Source of the DNA: Clostridia bacterium
Lineage (GTDB): Bacteria > Bacillota > Clostridia > Christensenellales > Borkfalkiaceae
Assembly: GCA_017646555.1 (NCBI GenBank)
Contig: JAGCMG010000032.1
Coordinates: 1 to 29,766 of the forward strand
Length of the DNA stretch: 29,766 nucleotides
Direction of reading: 5' to 3'
In this document: positions 1 through 7,270 of the stretch, in pieces
Position numbering within the stretch: the stretch's first letter is position 1
Layout of the letters: every line of letters begins with the position of its first letter
The notes under the pieces: model-generated
The model's database searches: none
What the model was told of the DNA's origin: nothing
Seen by the model: only the letters and a program-made list of their open reading frames with translations
Position numbers and translations under genes: made by a program

Positions 1-1035
1 GAAAACGGCATTTTACCACTTAAAAGCAATTCAAGCGTAATGGTTTTAGGTCAATTCATTAAAGAAAACGTTGCAGGTGGTGGTTCAGCGTGTGTAAATC
101 CTATGCGTGTTCCTGTTGGGCTTGAACAAACTTTACCACTTGCCGATAGTTCGTTAAGAGTAGACTTTGTTCCAGGCTACATTTACGGTTATTCGGCGGC
201 TTTTTGTGATTATGATAGACTTGAAGAAGCGCTTGATAAAGCAAAAGGCAAAGATTACGTAGTAATTCACGCAGGTACTACTTCGGCTATTGAATCGGAA
301 CAACACGATAGACAGTCGATTAAACTTGACCCGTATATTGAAGATTTTATCAATTTAGTGGCAAAAGTTAATGAAAAAGTAGTAGTTGTATTATATTCAG
401 GCTCAGTAATAGACGTATCTGCTTGGGAAAAATCTGCAAAAGCGATTTTATACGCAGGTCACGGTGGTCAAGCCGTTAACGAAGCCGTTGCAGACCTTTT
501 ATTAGGCAAGGTATCACCGTCTGGTAAACTTAACGAAACCTTTATTTATTCACTTGACGATTCTTTCGCATATAAGACAGGTTATGGCATAACGGGTGTC
601 GATTATGAAGAAGGCTTACTTATGGGCTATAAGTATTACGACAAGAAAAAAATAAAAGTTCGTTATCCGTTCGGTTACGGTTTAAGTTACGCTAACTTTA
701 TTTACGATAACCTTTCAGTTTACAAAAAGGATGGGGACGTATATGCGAGTTTTGACGTAAAGAATGCATCTTCAATAGATGCTAAGGAAATCGTTCAAGT
801 TTACGTAGGCTACAAAAAAGCCGATAAGAACGAACCGATAAGAGTTCTTGCAGGTTATGATAAAGCGCTTATTGAAGCAGGTAAAATCAAAACCTTTATA
901 ATAAAAATCGACCCACGCGCGTTTGAATATTACGATGTTCAAAAAGAAGAATTCGTTCTTCGTCACGGCAAATATGAAATAAGTGTTGGTAAAGATAGCA
1001 GAAATTTAATTTTGAAAAAGGATTTAGAAGTTTAA
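1..1035 (+). CDS. Beta-glucosidase, glycoside hydrolase family 3 (3' part only)
   Basis: The reading frame is open from the first base, so this is the C-terminal 344 residues of a longer gene; the ATG at 40 is internal. The first codons read ENGILPLK, the usual lead-in to the GH3 C-terminal alpha/beta domain. Later GH3 landmarks are AGHGGQAVNEAVADLLLGK followed by SPSGKLNETF, then YEEGLLMGYKYYDKK and PFGYGLSYANF, followed by a fibronectin-III-like domain over roughly the last 110 residues. GH3 enzymes release terminal glucose or related sugars from beta-glycosides. The catalytic Asp domain lies upstream of the window. No signal peptide can be judged. The next gene starts 10 bases after the stop, so the two are probably co-transcribed. 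Family confidence is high; the sugar specificity is unknown. Confidence 0.93.
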   Translation, partial: ENGILPLKSNSSVMVLGQFIKENVAGGGSACVNPMRVPVGLEQTLPLADSSLRVDFVPGYIYGYSAAFCDYDRLEEALDKAKGKDYVVIHAGTTSAIESEQHDRQSIKLDPYIEDFINLVAKVNEKVVVVLYSGSVIDVSAWEKSAKAILYAGHGGQAVNEAVADLLLGKVSPSGKLNETFIYSLDDSFAYKTGYGITGVDYEEGLLMGYKYYDKKKIKVRYPFGYGLSYANFIYDNLSVYKKDGDVYASFDVKNASSIDAKEIVQVYVGYKKADKNEPIRVLAGYDKALIEAGKIKTFIIKIDPRAFEYYDVQKEEFVLRHGKYEISVGKDSRNLILKKDLEV

Positions 1036-1045
1036 GGAGAAAATT

Positions 1046-2155
1046 ATGTTTGGAATTAACGTAGAATACAAAAAAGACGGCGCAGTACGTTTCCCAGAAT
1101 TTACTGCACAAGTAAAAGATAAAAAGATTTTTGCAGTATGCGATATCAATACTGAAAAATATCTTCTTCCACTTTTAGACGAATTAAAGTCTACGGTAAA
1201 AGATATTAGAGTTTTAACGTTCCATGACGAGGAATTAGTTCCTGATGAACACGCTTACGGTAAAATGGAGGAAGAAGTTGGCGATGCTGACTGGATTTTA
1301 GTTGCCGGCTCTGGTACTCTTAACGATTTAGGTAAATACGTCGGCGCAAAATTGGGAAAACCTAATTCAACGCTTGCTACTGCTCCAAGTATGGACGGTT
1401 ATATTTCTACCGTTGCGGCAATTATGACGGAAGGTAGAAAAGTAACGCTCCCAGCGCAAGCACCGAAAGACGTTCTTATCGACCCAGAAGTAGTTGCTAC
1501 CGCTCCAGCGCATATGGTAGGCGCAGGGGTTGGCGATATTTTAGGTAAATATAATTCAATCCTTGACTGGAAACTTGCAAATTATAAAAACGGCGAAGCG
1601 TTAAACGACGAATCTATCGCTTTAACACTTAAAGCAGTTGACGACGTTTTGGCGAATATGGACAAAATAATGGGGTACGACCCTCAGGGTATGGTGTATT
1701 TAATGGATGCGCTTATCACTTCTGGTTACGCAATGGTTATTGCAGGCAATTCTCGTCCAGCGTCGGGGGGCGAACATCATACTTCGCACTATCTTGAAAT
1801 GGATTTCGTTAAAAAAGGCTTACCAGTTCCACTTCACGGTATTAAGGTTGGTTTAGGTACGCTTGTTTGCATATCTATTTATAGATGGCTTAAGGAAAAC
1901 AATATTCAGTTTAACGGCTGTGAAAAAGTTTACGAAGAAGTGGAAAAACTTCCTAAAGAAGAAGATATTATTGCTATCTTAAAGCGTCTTAACACACCGG
2001 TTACTTATACGGAAATCGGCGTTAGTGAAGACCTTTTAAAAGAAATGCTTTTAAACGCTTATACTGTAAGAGAAAGATACACAGTATTATCGCTTATGAA
2101 GGAACTTGACCTTATGAAAGACGTAGTTCCTATGCTTGTTGAAAAATATTTATAA
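1046..2155 (+). CDS. araM: sn-glycerol-1-phosphate dehydrogenase (AraM/EgsA type)
   Basis: This 369-residue protein belongs to the iron-containing-alcohol-dehydrogenase/dehydroquinate-synthase-like fold, in the glycerol-1-phosphate dehydrogenase branch. It interconverts dihydroxyacetone phosphate and sn-glycerol-1-phosphate using NAD(P)H, in the cytoplasm. Visible landmarks are the nucleotide-binding GSGTLNDLGKYVG, the ATAPSMDGY segment, and metal ligands D164 (GVGDILGK), H244 to H248 in GGEHHTSHYLEM, and H264 in LHGIKVGLG. The length is near that of Bacillus AraM. The start at 1046 follows AAGGAG at 1035-1040. In Bacillus the enzyme makes G1P for an unusual ether lipid; beside a glucosidase and two phosphodiesterases it could instead feed G1P into glycolysis. 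That direction is inference. Confidence 0.92.
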   Translation: MFGINVEYKKDGAVRFPEFTAQVKDKKIFAVCDINTEKYLLPLLDELKSTVKDIRVLTFHDEELVPDEHAYGKMEEEVGDADWILVAGSGTLNDLGKYVGAKLGKPNSTLATAPSMDGYISTVAAIMTEGRKVTLPAQAPKDVLIDPEVVATAPAHMVGAGVGDILGKYNSILDWKLANYKNGEALNDESIALTLKAVDDVLANMDKIMGYDPQGMVYLMDALITSGYAMVIAGNSRPASGGEHHTSHYLEMDFVKKGLPVPLHGIKVGLGTLVCISIYRWLKENNIQFNGCEKVYEEVEKLPKEEDIIAILKRLNTPVTYTEIGVSEDLLKEMLLNAYTVRERYTVLSLMKELDLMKDVVPMLVEKYL

Positions 2156-2165
2156 AAACTATTAT

Positions 2166-2204
2166 GGTACGGTTTGACACATACGTTAAGTGTCAAATCG
2201 TGCC
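2166..2204 (+). promoter_or_regulatory. Intergenic hairpin upstream of the first phosphodiesterase gene
   Basis: GGTACGGTTTGACAC (2166-2180) pairs with GTGTCAAATCGTGCC (2190-2204) over 15 positions around a 9-base loop. Two of the pairs are G-U, which suggests the structure is used as RNA. No T-run follows, so this is not a standard terminator. It could be an mRNA-processing or stability element between araM and the next gene. Confidence 0.6.
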
Positions 2205-2227
2205 TAAAAATTTATTTAAGGTAAAAA

Positions 2228-3568
2228 ATGAAAAATCGTAAACTAATAATAGTATCAAACGACGCGCTTGTTAAAGAAGATATGGATTATCTTTTAACTA
2301 AACCACTTATAAAACAAATGGCTAAAAAAGGAACTTGGGTAAAAACGCTTAAAACCGTTTATCCAAGCATTACGTATTGTTGTCATACTTCAATGATAAC
2401 GGGCTGTTATCCGAATAAAACACACTTATATAATAATGAAGTTGATGAGTGGGGAAATTCAAACTGGGTTTGGGAAAGAAGTTACAATAAAATGAAAACG
2501 CTTTTAGATGCGTTCAAAGAAAAGGGTTTAACTACTGCTAACGTGTTTTGGCCTGTAACTGGTAAAGATAACAGTATCGATTATAATATTCCTGAATACT
2601 GGTCGCAAACTGCCGACGAGCCTTTAACCGTTGCTTTAAAGCGTATGGGTACTTCCGATAAAGTTATTAAAGATATCGTTGAGCCTAATCTTCATTATAT
2701 AGACGGGCATCAACGCCAACATCCGTACTGTGATGAATTCGTGTTTTCTTGCGCTTGTGATATGATAAAAAAATATCAGCCGGATTTATTAGTTCTTCAC
2801 CCTGGTGGGATTGATGGGCTAAGACATCAAAAAGGCGTTTTCAACGAATACGTAACTGAACAAGTTGATATAACTTATTACTGGCTCAATAAAATCGTTC
2901 AAGCCGTTAAAGAAATCGGTGAATTTGAAAATACTGACTTTATATTTACTTCTGACCACGGTCAAATGGATATTAAAAGATGGGCTCATCCTAACGTGTT
3001 ATCGACGGAAGCAGGACTTATCACTCTCAATGAAGAAAATATTAAAAATGCAAACGGCAAGTTCATAGATGGAAACGAAGCCGTTTCAAGTTATCGAGCG
3101 TATATAAAAGCAGTGGGTGCATCGGCACAAGTGTTTATTAAAGATAAGGACGATAAAGAAGCGTACGATTTAGTTCATAAACTCTTTAGTGAAAAAGCAA
3201 AAACTAAAATGTACGGCTTTGAAAGAGTATACACTACGGAAGAAGCGTTAAAAGAAACTCATTTATCGGGCGACTTTGATTTTGTATTAGAATCGGACGG
3301 CTATTCAGCGTTCGGTTGGGAACCGTTTGGCCCGTATTATACAGGCGCTGATATTAGTGATTATCGTACAGGTGTAGGCACGCACGGTTATCTTCCTGAT
3401 AAAGGCCCACAACCAAGCATGCTTATGTTTGGCCCTGACTTTAACGAAGGTGTTACTATTGAACGCCGTGATACTATCGATATGGTTGCAACGCTTGTAA
3501 AATTGTTCAATTTAAATATGCCGGATATTGATGGTAAAGTTATTTTTGAAGCCATAAAAAATAAATAA
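2228..3568 (+). CDS. Alkaline-phosphatase-superfamily phosphodiesterase/nucleotide pyrophosphatase-like protein (paralog 1)
   Basis: This 446-residue protein has no signal peptide or membrane segment, so it is predicted to be cytoplasmic. It matches the type I phosphodiesterase/nucleotide pyrophosphatase branch of the alkaline phosphatase superfamily. All seven expected bi-metal and nucleophile positions can be assigned: D12 (SNDAL), T49 as the nucleophile (YPSITYCCH), D196 and H200 (GGIDGLRH), D243 and H244 (TSDHGQ), and H386 (GTHGYLPD). Members hydrolyse phosphodiester or phosphoanhydride bonds. The substrate cannot be read from sequence. The start at 2228 has only a weak AAGG (2218-2221) in front. 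It is clearly paralogous to the next gene in layout, motifs and length. Its place after araM suggests a glycerophosphodiester or related substrate, which is inference. Confidence 0.88.
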   Translation: MKNRKLIIVSNDALVKEDMDYLLTKPLIKQMAKKGTWVKTLKTVYPSITYCCHTSMITGCYPNKTHLYNNEVDEWGNSNWVWERSYNKMKTLLDAFKEKGLTTANVFWPVTGKDNSIDYNIPEYWSQTADEPLTVALKRMGTSDKVIKDIVEPNLHYIDGHQRQHPYCDEFVFSCACDMIKKYQPDLLVLHPGGIDGLRHQKGVFNEYVTEQVDITYYWLNKIVQAVKEIGEFENTDFIFTSDHGQMDIKRWAHPNVLSTEAGLITLNEENIKNANGKFIDGNEAVSSYRAYIKAVGASAQVFIKDKDDKEAYDLVHKLFSEKAKTKMYGFERVYTTEEALKETHLSGDFDFVLESDGYSAFGWEPFGPYYTGADISDYRTGVGTHGYLPDKGPQPSMLMFGPDFNEGVTIERRDTIDMVATLVKLFNLNMPDIDGKVIFEAIKNK

Positions 3569-3579
3569 AAAGTAAAAAG

Positions 3580-3620
3580 TGGAGCGTTTTCGCGGACAAC
3601 GGGTGCGTCAAAATGCTCCA
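3580..3620 (+). promoter_or_regulatory. Intergenic hairpin upstream of the second phosphodiesterase gene
   Basis: TGGAGCGTTTT (3580-3590) pairs with AAAATGCTCCA (3610-3620), with one G-U pair and a 19-base loop. It lies in the same relative place as the hairpin at 2166-2204 but has a different sequence. No T-run follows, so transcription probably continues into the next gene. Confidence 0.5.
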
Positions 3621-3643
3621 AAATCATAAAACAGGTATAAAAA

Positions 3644-4897
3644 ATGAAAAAAAGAAAATTGATAATATTATCGCTTGACGCGATGGTAAAAGAAGACATT
3701 GAATATTTAAAAGATAAACCGTTAGTCAAAAAGATGATGGAAAACGGAACTTGGATTAAAACTTTAAGGACGATTTTTCCAGCGAATACTTATCCATGCC
3801 ACGCAGCAATGATAACTGGTTGTTATCCTTATAAAACGGGTGTTGACACGAACTTATATTACGGTACTAAAACTTGGCGTGCCGAAAGAGAGAATATAAA
3901 AGTAGAAACTCTTATAGACGTTGCAAAAAAGGCAGGATATACTACTGCAAACGTGTTTTGGCCGGTATTAGGTGATGATAAAAACATTGATTATAATATG
4001 CCTGAGTACGGTGTCCCACCACAAGAAATGGTTTCCGTTATGAAAAAACACGGGGCTACGGATACCGTTATTTCTCAAATCGTTGAGCCAAATTTATCGA
4101 TTTTAGAAAAGGGCGACTCTTGGAGTGAGCCATACTCAACCGACTTTATTTTTTCGTGTGCGATAGATATGCTCAAAAAATTCAATCCAGATATATTACT
4201 TATTCACCCTTGTCCGTTAGATACGGCAAGACACAAAACGGGCGCTATGTCGGCGCACGTAACGGAAGAACTTGAACGCTCTTACGTTTGGGTTGAAAAA
4301 CTTTACGAAACGATAAAGGAAATTGGTGAAGAAGATAACACGGATTTCGTGTGGATGGCTGACCACGGTCAGTTCACGATAGAAACTTGGTGTAGATTTT
4401 TACCACTTTTTAAGGACGCAGGCTTATTAAACGTTGACGAAAACGGCGAAATGATAGGTGGCGCTGTCGAAGCAAGACTTTGTGAAGAATCGATAACATT
4501 AAAAATAGTCGATAAATCGGCGTATGATAAAACACTTGAAATTTTAGAAAAAATTAAAAACGACGTAAATTATTACACTCGCGAACAAGCAAAAGAATTA
4601 TTTCACTTATACGGTGATTTTGACTTTTTAGTTGATAGTAACGGCAAATTCGGTATAGGTAGAGAGCCTTACGGCGAATATTTTGCACCGATAACCCCTG
4701 GCAAAGTATACGGTAAACACGGTTATAGTCCAGATTTAGGTTATCAACCAACTTTACTTTGCATTGGACCTGACTTCAAAAAAGGTTATTCTATCGAAAG
4801 AACTGAAACTGTCAACGTTCCTGTAACCTTAGCAAAATGTTTAGGTTTAGAATTAAAAAATGCTGATGGAATTTCGTTAGATGAAATTTTAAGATAA
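3644..4897 (+). CDS. Alkaline-phosphatase-superfamily phosphodiesterase/nucleotide pyrophosphatase-like protein (paralog 2)
   Basis: This 417-residue cytoplasmic protein is a paralog of the gene at 2228. Both begin with KKRKLII- or KNRKLII-like residues and carry the same motif order. Metal and nucleophile positions are D12 (SLDAM), T49 (FPANTYPCH), D193 and H197 (PLDTARHK), D240 and H241 (MADHGQ), and H359 (YGKHGYSPD), so the active site looks complete. Between the paralogs the residues around the substrate differ (GGIDGLRH against PLDTARHK; GWEPFGPYY against GREPYGEYF), which suggests related but distinct substrates. The Shine-Dalgarno site is weak. The gene ends 3 bases before a strong terminator, so it is the last gene of this unit. 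Confidence 0.88.
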   Translation: MKKRKLIILSLDAMVKEDIEYLKDKPLVKKMMENGTWIKTLRTIFPANTYPCHAAMITGCYPYKTGVDTNLYYGTKTWRAERENIKVETLIDVAKKAGYTTANVFWPVLGDDKNIDYNMPEYGVPPQEMVSVMKKHGATDTVISQIVEPNLSILEKGDSWSEPYSTDFIFSCAIDMLKKFNPDILLIHPCPLDTARHKTGAMSAHVTEELERSYVWVEKLYETIKEIGEEDNTDFVWMADHGQFTIETWCRFLPLFKDAGLLNVDENGEMIGGAVEARLCEESITLKIVDKSAYDKTLEILEKIKNDVNYYTREQAKELFHLYGDFDFLVDSNGKFGIGREPYGEYFAPITPGKVYGKHGYSPDLGYQPTLLCIGPDFKKGYSIERTETVNVPVTLAKCLGLELKNADGISLDEILR

Positions 4898-4899
4898 TA

Positions 4900-4927
4900 A
4901 AAACGGCAGATAAAAACTGCCGTTTTT
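4900..4927 (+). terminator. Rho-independent terminator after the phosphodiesterase operon
   Basis: AAAACGGCAG (4900-4909) pairs with CTGCCGTTTT (4917-4926) around a 7-base loop, and the 3' arm runs into TTTTT. It separates the glycosidase/phosphodiesterase unit from perR. Confidence 0.88.
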
Positions 4928-4948
4928 AATTTTTAACAAAAATATTTT

Positions 4949-4963
4949 TTAGAATTATTCTAA
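4949..4963. promoter_or_regulatory. PerR/Fur-type operator box 1
   Basis: TTAGAATTATTCTAA is a perfect 7-1-7 inverted repeat, extended to 8-1-8 by the flanking T and A. It closely resembles the known PerR box (TTATAATNATTATAA). It lies just upstream of the -35 element of the perR promoter. Confidence 0.85.
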
Positions 4964-4979
4964 ATTTTTCAAAAAATGC

Positions 4980-5008
4980 TTGACAAGTGGAAAAATATAG
5001 TATATAAT
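4980..5008 (+). promoter_or_regulatory. SigA-type promoter of perR-rubrerythrin
   Basis: A perfect TTGACA at 4980-4985 and TATAAT at 5003-5008 are separated by 17 bases. Transcription should start near 5014-5016, directly beside operator box 2. Confidence 0.9.
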
Positions 5009-5019
5009 CAAGCCGTAAT

Positions 5020-5034
5020 TTAGAATTGTTCTAA
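5020..5034. promoter_or_regulatory. PerR/Fur-type operator box 2
   Basis: TTAGAATTGTTCTAA matches box 1 at 14 of 15 positions. It covers the first transcribed bases, so a bound repressor would block the promoter from the downstream side while box 1 blocks it from upstream. This suggests autoregulation of perR. Confidence 0.84.
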
Positions 5035-5050
5035 AAAAGGATAATGAAAA

Positions 5051-5443
5051 ATGACTAAGCAAAAATCAATAATTTTAGAAATCATAAACAATTCTTGTGA
5101 ACATTTAACAGCAGAAGCCGTTTATGAAAAATCGCTTGAAAAACTTCCTAAAATAGCCTTAGCGACGGTGTACAACAATTTAAATGCGTTGACGGCAAGC
5201 GGGGATATAAAAAGGATAAATATGCCGGACGGTAGCGCGCATTATGATAAAACGATACCACACGACCATATGGTATGTACAGTTTGTCATAAGATAACTG
5301 ACGTAAGTTCTTACGGGAATTATACTGACAAAAAAATCAAGAAAGCGTATGAAAAAGCGACTGGCGAAAATATAATAGGATATGATTTAATCCTATACCA
5401 CGTATGTGGTGATTGTGCAAAAAAACAAATAAAAAATATATAA
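5051..5443 (+). CDS. perR: Peroxide-responsive Fur-family repressor PerR
   Basis: This 130-residue Fur-family protein has an N-terminal winged helix and a C-terminal metal/dimer domain. Structural zinc cysteines are C76, C79, C119 and C122. The PerR regulatory metal set is complete by alignment to Bacillus PerR: H18 (before LTAEAVY), D66, H71, H73 and D84. Asp rather than Glu at the last position favours PerR over Fur. Family members bind Fe or Mn and leave DNA when iron-catalysed oxidation hits a His ligand. The N-terminal arm is shorter than in Bacillus PerR. The start at 5051 follows AAGG at 5037-5040; an ATG at 5044 stops after four codons. Operators flank its promoter, and the peroxide-scavenging rubrerythrin gene follows after 19 bases. 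Confidence 0.88.
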   Translation: MTKQKSIILEIINNSCEHLTAEAVYEKSLEKLPKIALATVYNNLNALTASGDIKRINMPDGSAHYDKTIPHDHMVCTVCHKITDVSSYGNYTDKKIKKAYEKATGENIIGYDLILYHVCGDCAKKQIKNI

Positions 5444-5462
5444 AAATCAAAGGAGAATAATT

Positions 5463-6008
5463 ATGAAAAAATTTGTTTGTAGCGTATGTGGATACATTCA
5501 CGAAGGAGACAGTGCACCAGCATTTTGCCCACAATGCAAAGTGCCTGCTGAAAAGTTCAAAGAACAAGCAGGTGAAAAGACTTGGGCTGCTGAACACGTA
5601 GTAGGCGTAGCAAAGGGCGCGCCATGTGATATTATTGAAGGTCTTAAAGCAAACTTTGAAGGCGAATGTACGGAAGTAGGTATGTATCTTGCGATGGCGA
5701 GAGTAGCACATAGAGAAGGCTATCCAGAAATTGGTATGTATTACGAAAAAGCAGCGTGGGAAGAAGCAGAACACGCAGCAAAATTCGCTGAACTTTTAGG
5801 CGATATTATCAGTGACTCAACTAAGAAAAACTTAGAAATGAGAGTGGATGCTGAAAACGGTGCAACGGCTGGTAAATTTATGCTTGCAAAACGTGCTAAG
5901 GAAGAAAATCTTGATGCAATCCACGATACTGTTCACGAAATGGCAAGAGACGAAGCAAGACACGGCAAAGCGTTTGAAGGTCTTCTCAACAGATATTTTG
6001 GCAAATAA
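5463..6008 (+). CDS. Reverse rubrerythrin (N-terminal rubredoxin plus diiron ferritin-like domain)
   Basis: This 181-residue protein has the domain order of clostridial reverse rubrerythrin. A rubredoxin-like FeS(Cys)4 knuckle is at the N-terminus (C6, C9, C22, C25). A four-helix diiron domain follows, with EGECTEVGMYLAMAR, EEAEHAAKF and HEMARDEARHGKAF supplying the Glu/His ligands. Classical rubrerythrins have the rubredoxin domain at the C-terminus. The enzyme reduces hydrogen peroxide to water using electrons from NADH-linked rubredoxin reductases, in the cytoplasm of anaerobes. It starts at 5463 after AAAGGAGA (5449-5456), 19 bases past perR, so it is co-transcribed with it and should be induced by peroxide. 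A terminator follows at 6081. Confidence 0.95.
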   Translation: MKKFVCSVCGYIHEGDSAPAFCPQCKVPAEKFKEQAGEKTWAAEHVVGVAKGAPCDIIEGLKANFEGECTEVGMYLAMARVAHREGYPEIGMYYEKAAWEEAEHAAKFAELLGDIISDSTKKNLEMRVDAENGATAGKFMLAKRAKEENLDAIHDTVHEMARDEARHGKAFEGLLNRYFGK

Positions 6009-6080
6009 TTCATAAATAAATTGATAAAATAACGGGGCACGTGTGCTATAATTTTAGCAAAAAGCCCCAAATTCAGGCAT

Positions 6081-6110
6081 AAAACGGCGAACTTTTAGTT
6101 TGCCGTTTTT
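6081..6110 (+). terminator. Rho-independent terminator after rubrerythrin
   Basis: AAAACGGCGAAC (6081-6092) pairs with GTTTGCCGTTTT (6098-6109) with one G-U pair and a 5-base loop, ending in a T-run to 6111. Confidence 0.87.
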
Positions 6111-6216
6111 TGTCATAAAAAGTATTAAAGCAAATTTTGAGCACTAATATTGGCAAAATTGTCGTTTTTAATAAAGTTAAAGAAAAAATTTTAAAAAAGT
6201 TTGGAGGCAAAACCGA

Positions 6217-6312
6217 TTGAAAAAATCAAGCAATAATGAGCATATGAAACAAAAGAGCAGAGAAACTGGCAAAGAAAAAATTAAAATAGGGGTTGACAAT
6301 ACGCGTAAGTGA
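6217..6312 (+). CDS. Possible small basic protein, 31 residues
   Basis: A TTG at 6217 lies 9 bases after a strong GGAGG (6203-6207) and opens a 31-codon frame rich in Lys, Glu and Asn, ending at TGA 6310-6312. It contains an internal Met. The frame runs through the -35 element of the next promoter, and I see no clear promoter of its own. It has no recognisable family. The good ribosome-binding site is the only real support, so this may be chance. Confidence 0.28.
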   Translation: MKKSSNNEHMKQKSRETGKEKIKIGVDNTRK

Positions 6313-6321
6313 TAGTATAAT
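6293..6321 (+). promoter_or_regulatory. Strong SigA-type promoter of the export/matrix locus
   Basis: Perfect TTGACA (6293-6298) and TATAAT (6316-6321) are separated by 17 bases. Transcription should start near 6327-6329, leaving a leader of about 115 bases before the first gene. Confidence 0.9.
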
Positions 6322-6412
6322 TATACTACTAAAATGCCCCTGCGTGTACGCGTAAGCGTTCGCGCATATGCATAAGTAAAGCAAAAAAGCAAAAAAGCAA
6401 AAAGGAGGATGG

Positions 6413-6430
6413 AACGGTAAACAAACCGTT
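6413..6430 (+). promoter_or_regulatory. Small hairpin between Shine-Dalgarno and start codon
   Basis: AACGGT (6413-6418) pairs with ACCGTT (6425-6430) around AAACAA. It lies between AGGAGG (6403-6408) and the ATG at 6442. If folded, it shortens the effective distance from 33 to about 15 bases. A nearer AAAGG (6433-6437) could serve instead. Confidence 0.4.
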
Positions 6431-6441
6431 TCAAAGGCAAA

Positions 6442-7182
6442 ATGGACGACAAGATAATTTCAATCGTAGTAATCGTGTTGGTGTTCGTAATGGTATGCTT
6501 TTTAGTAATGTGCGCTGTAGAGATAATTCTCGGCATCCGTGAAAGAAAGAGCGATAACAGCGAACCGGCAAACAACAATCAACAAAACGGTATACCCGTG
6601 CAACCGATGTTTATTCCTTTCTATGGTATGCCACAAATGCAACCTATGGCACCGGTAGCACAACAACCAGTAGCACCTGCACAACCAGAACCTGCACCAG
6701 CAGTAGTTCAACAAGAAACTGCAGTTACAACTCCAGCCCCAGTGGTTGAAGAACCAGCCCCAGTGGCAGAAGAAAACGAATCAGAAGTAGCGTTTGAAGT
6801 TAAGGCAGAAAGACAAACCTTAAAACAAGCGTATGCAGAACTTCCAGCAACTAAGAAAAAACTTTACGACAAGTTAATGAACGAAATCGTAAATTTAGAA
6901 AAAGTTCGTTGTAAAGAATCGATGTATGCATACACGGTAATGCAAGGTCAAAGCACTATTGCAAGAGTAAAGATTAACCGTGGTATAATCGTAATGGATT
7001 GTACGATTGTAAACGCAGAACTTAAAGCATACGGCAAAGAAACGGGCAATAAAGTAAAGACTAAACCGACCCGCTTTAAGATTCAAGAAAACGACGATTT
7101 AGCACCGGCAATCTTCACGTTAAAGGTAGCGAACAACACAGCGCTTGAAGCACGTGGTGTAAAACCGGAAGCGAACGCGTAA
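6442..7182 (+). CDS. Unknown membrane-anchored protein with Pro/Gln/Ala/Val-rich linker
   Basis: I do not recognise the family of this 246-residue protein. Residues about 5-30 form one strongly hydrophobic helix (IISIVVIVLVFVMVCF region) followed by RERK, so the C-terminal part is probably cytoplasmic. Residues about 50-115 are a low-complexity linker rich in P, Q, A, V and M, with a repeated EEPAPV(A/V). From about 120 to the end is a compact, Lys-rich alpha/beta-looking domain. It is the first gene behind the promoter at 6293 and so part of the SipW/TasA-like locus. The start at 6442 is the only in-frame choice, since a stop lies at 6418. Its strong AGGAGG (6403-6408) is too distant unless the small hairpin at 6413-6430 closes the gap. 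Confidence 0.75.
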   Translation: MDDKIISIVVIVLVFVMVCFLVMCAVEIILGIRERKSDNSEPANNNQQNGIPVQPMFIPFYGMPQMQPMAPVAQQPVAPAQPEPAPAVVQQETAVTTPAPVVEEPAPVAEENESEVAFEVKAERQTLKQAYAELPATKKKLYDKLMNEIVNLEKVRCKESMYAYTVMQGQSTIARVKINRGIIVMDCTIVNAELKAYGKETGNKVKTKPTRFKIQENDDLAPAIFTLKVANNTALEARGVKPEANA

Positions 7183-7270
7183 GCGCAAGAATTATAAGCG
7201 CAACAAACGCAAGCACTAATGCATTCGCGCACATAAGCGAGCGAGCAAGTGCACGCGTAATAAACACAAG

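Larger units (their letters stand above)
6009..6441. other. Intergenic stretch between rubrerythrin and the export locus
   Basis: This 433-base region holds a nested GC hairpin (GGGGC 6034-6038 with GCCCC 6064-6068, enclosing TGCTA/TAGCA), the rubrerythrin terminator at 6081, a possible 31-codon ORF at 6217, a strong promoter at 6293, and a leader with a repetitive A/G-rich tract. A 13-codon ATG ORF (6334-6375) starts almost at the predicted transcription start but has no ribosome-binding site. I see no tRNA or other RNA gene. Confidence 0.6.

Noticed and set aside
6021..6052. Promoter TTGATA/TATAAT after rubrerythrin
   Set aside because: The spacing is 20 bases, the TATAAT lies within a nested hairpin, and a terminator follows at once with no gene.
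6347..6400. CRISPR or tandem-repeat array in the GCAAAAAA-rich leader and the GCGTAAGCG-like words
   Set aside because: Only three short, imperfect A-rich units are present and there are no regular spacers. It is low-complexity leader sequence.
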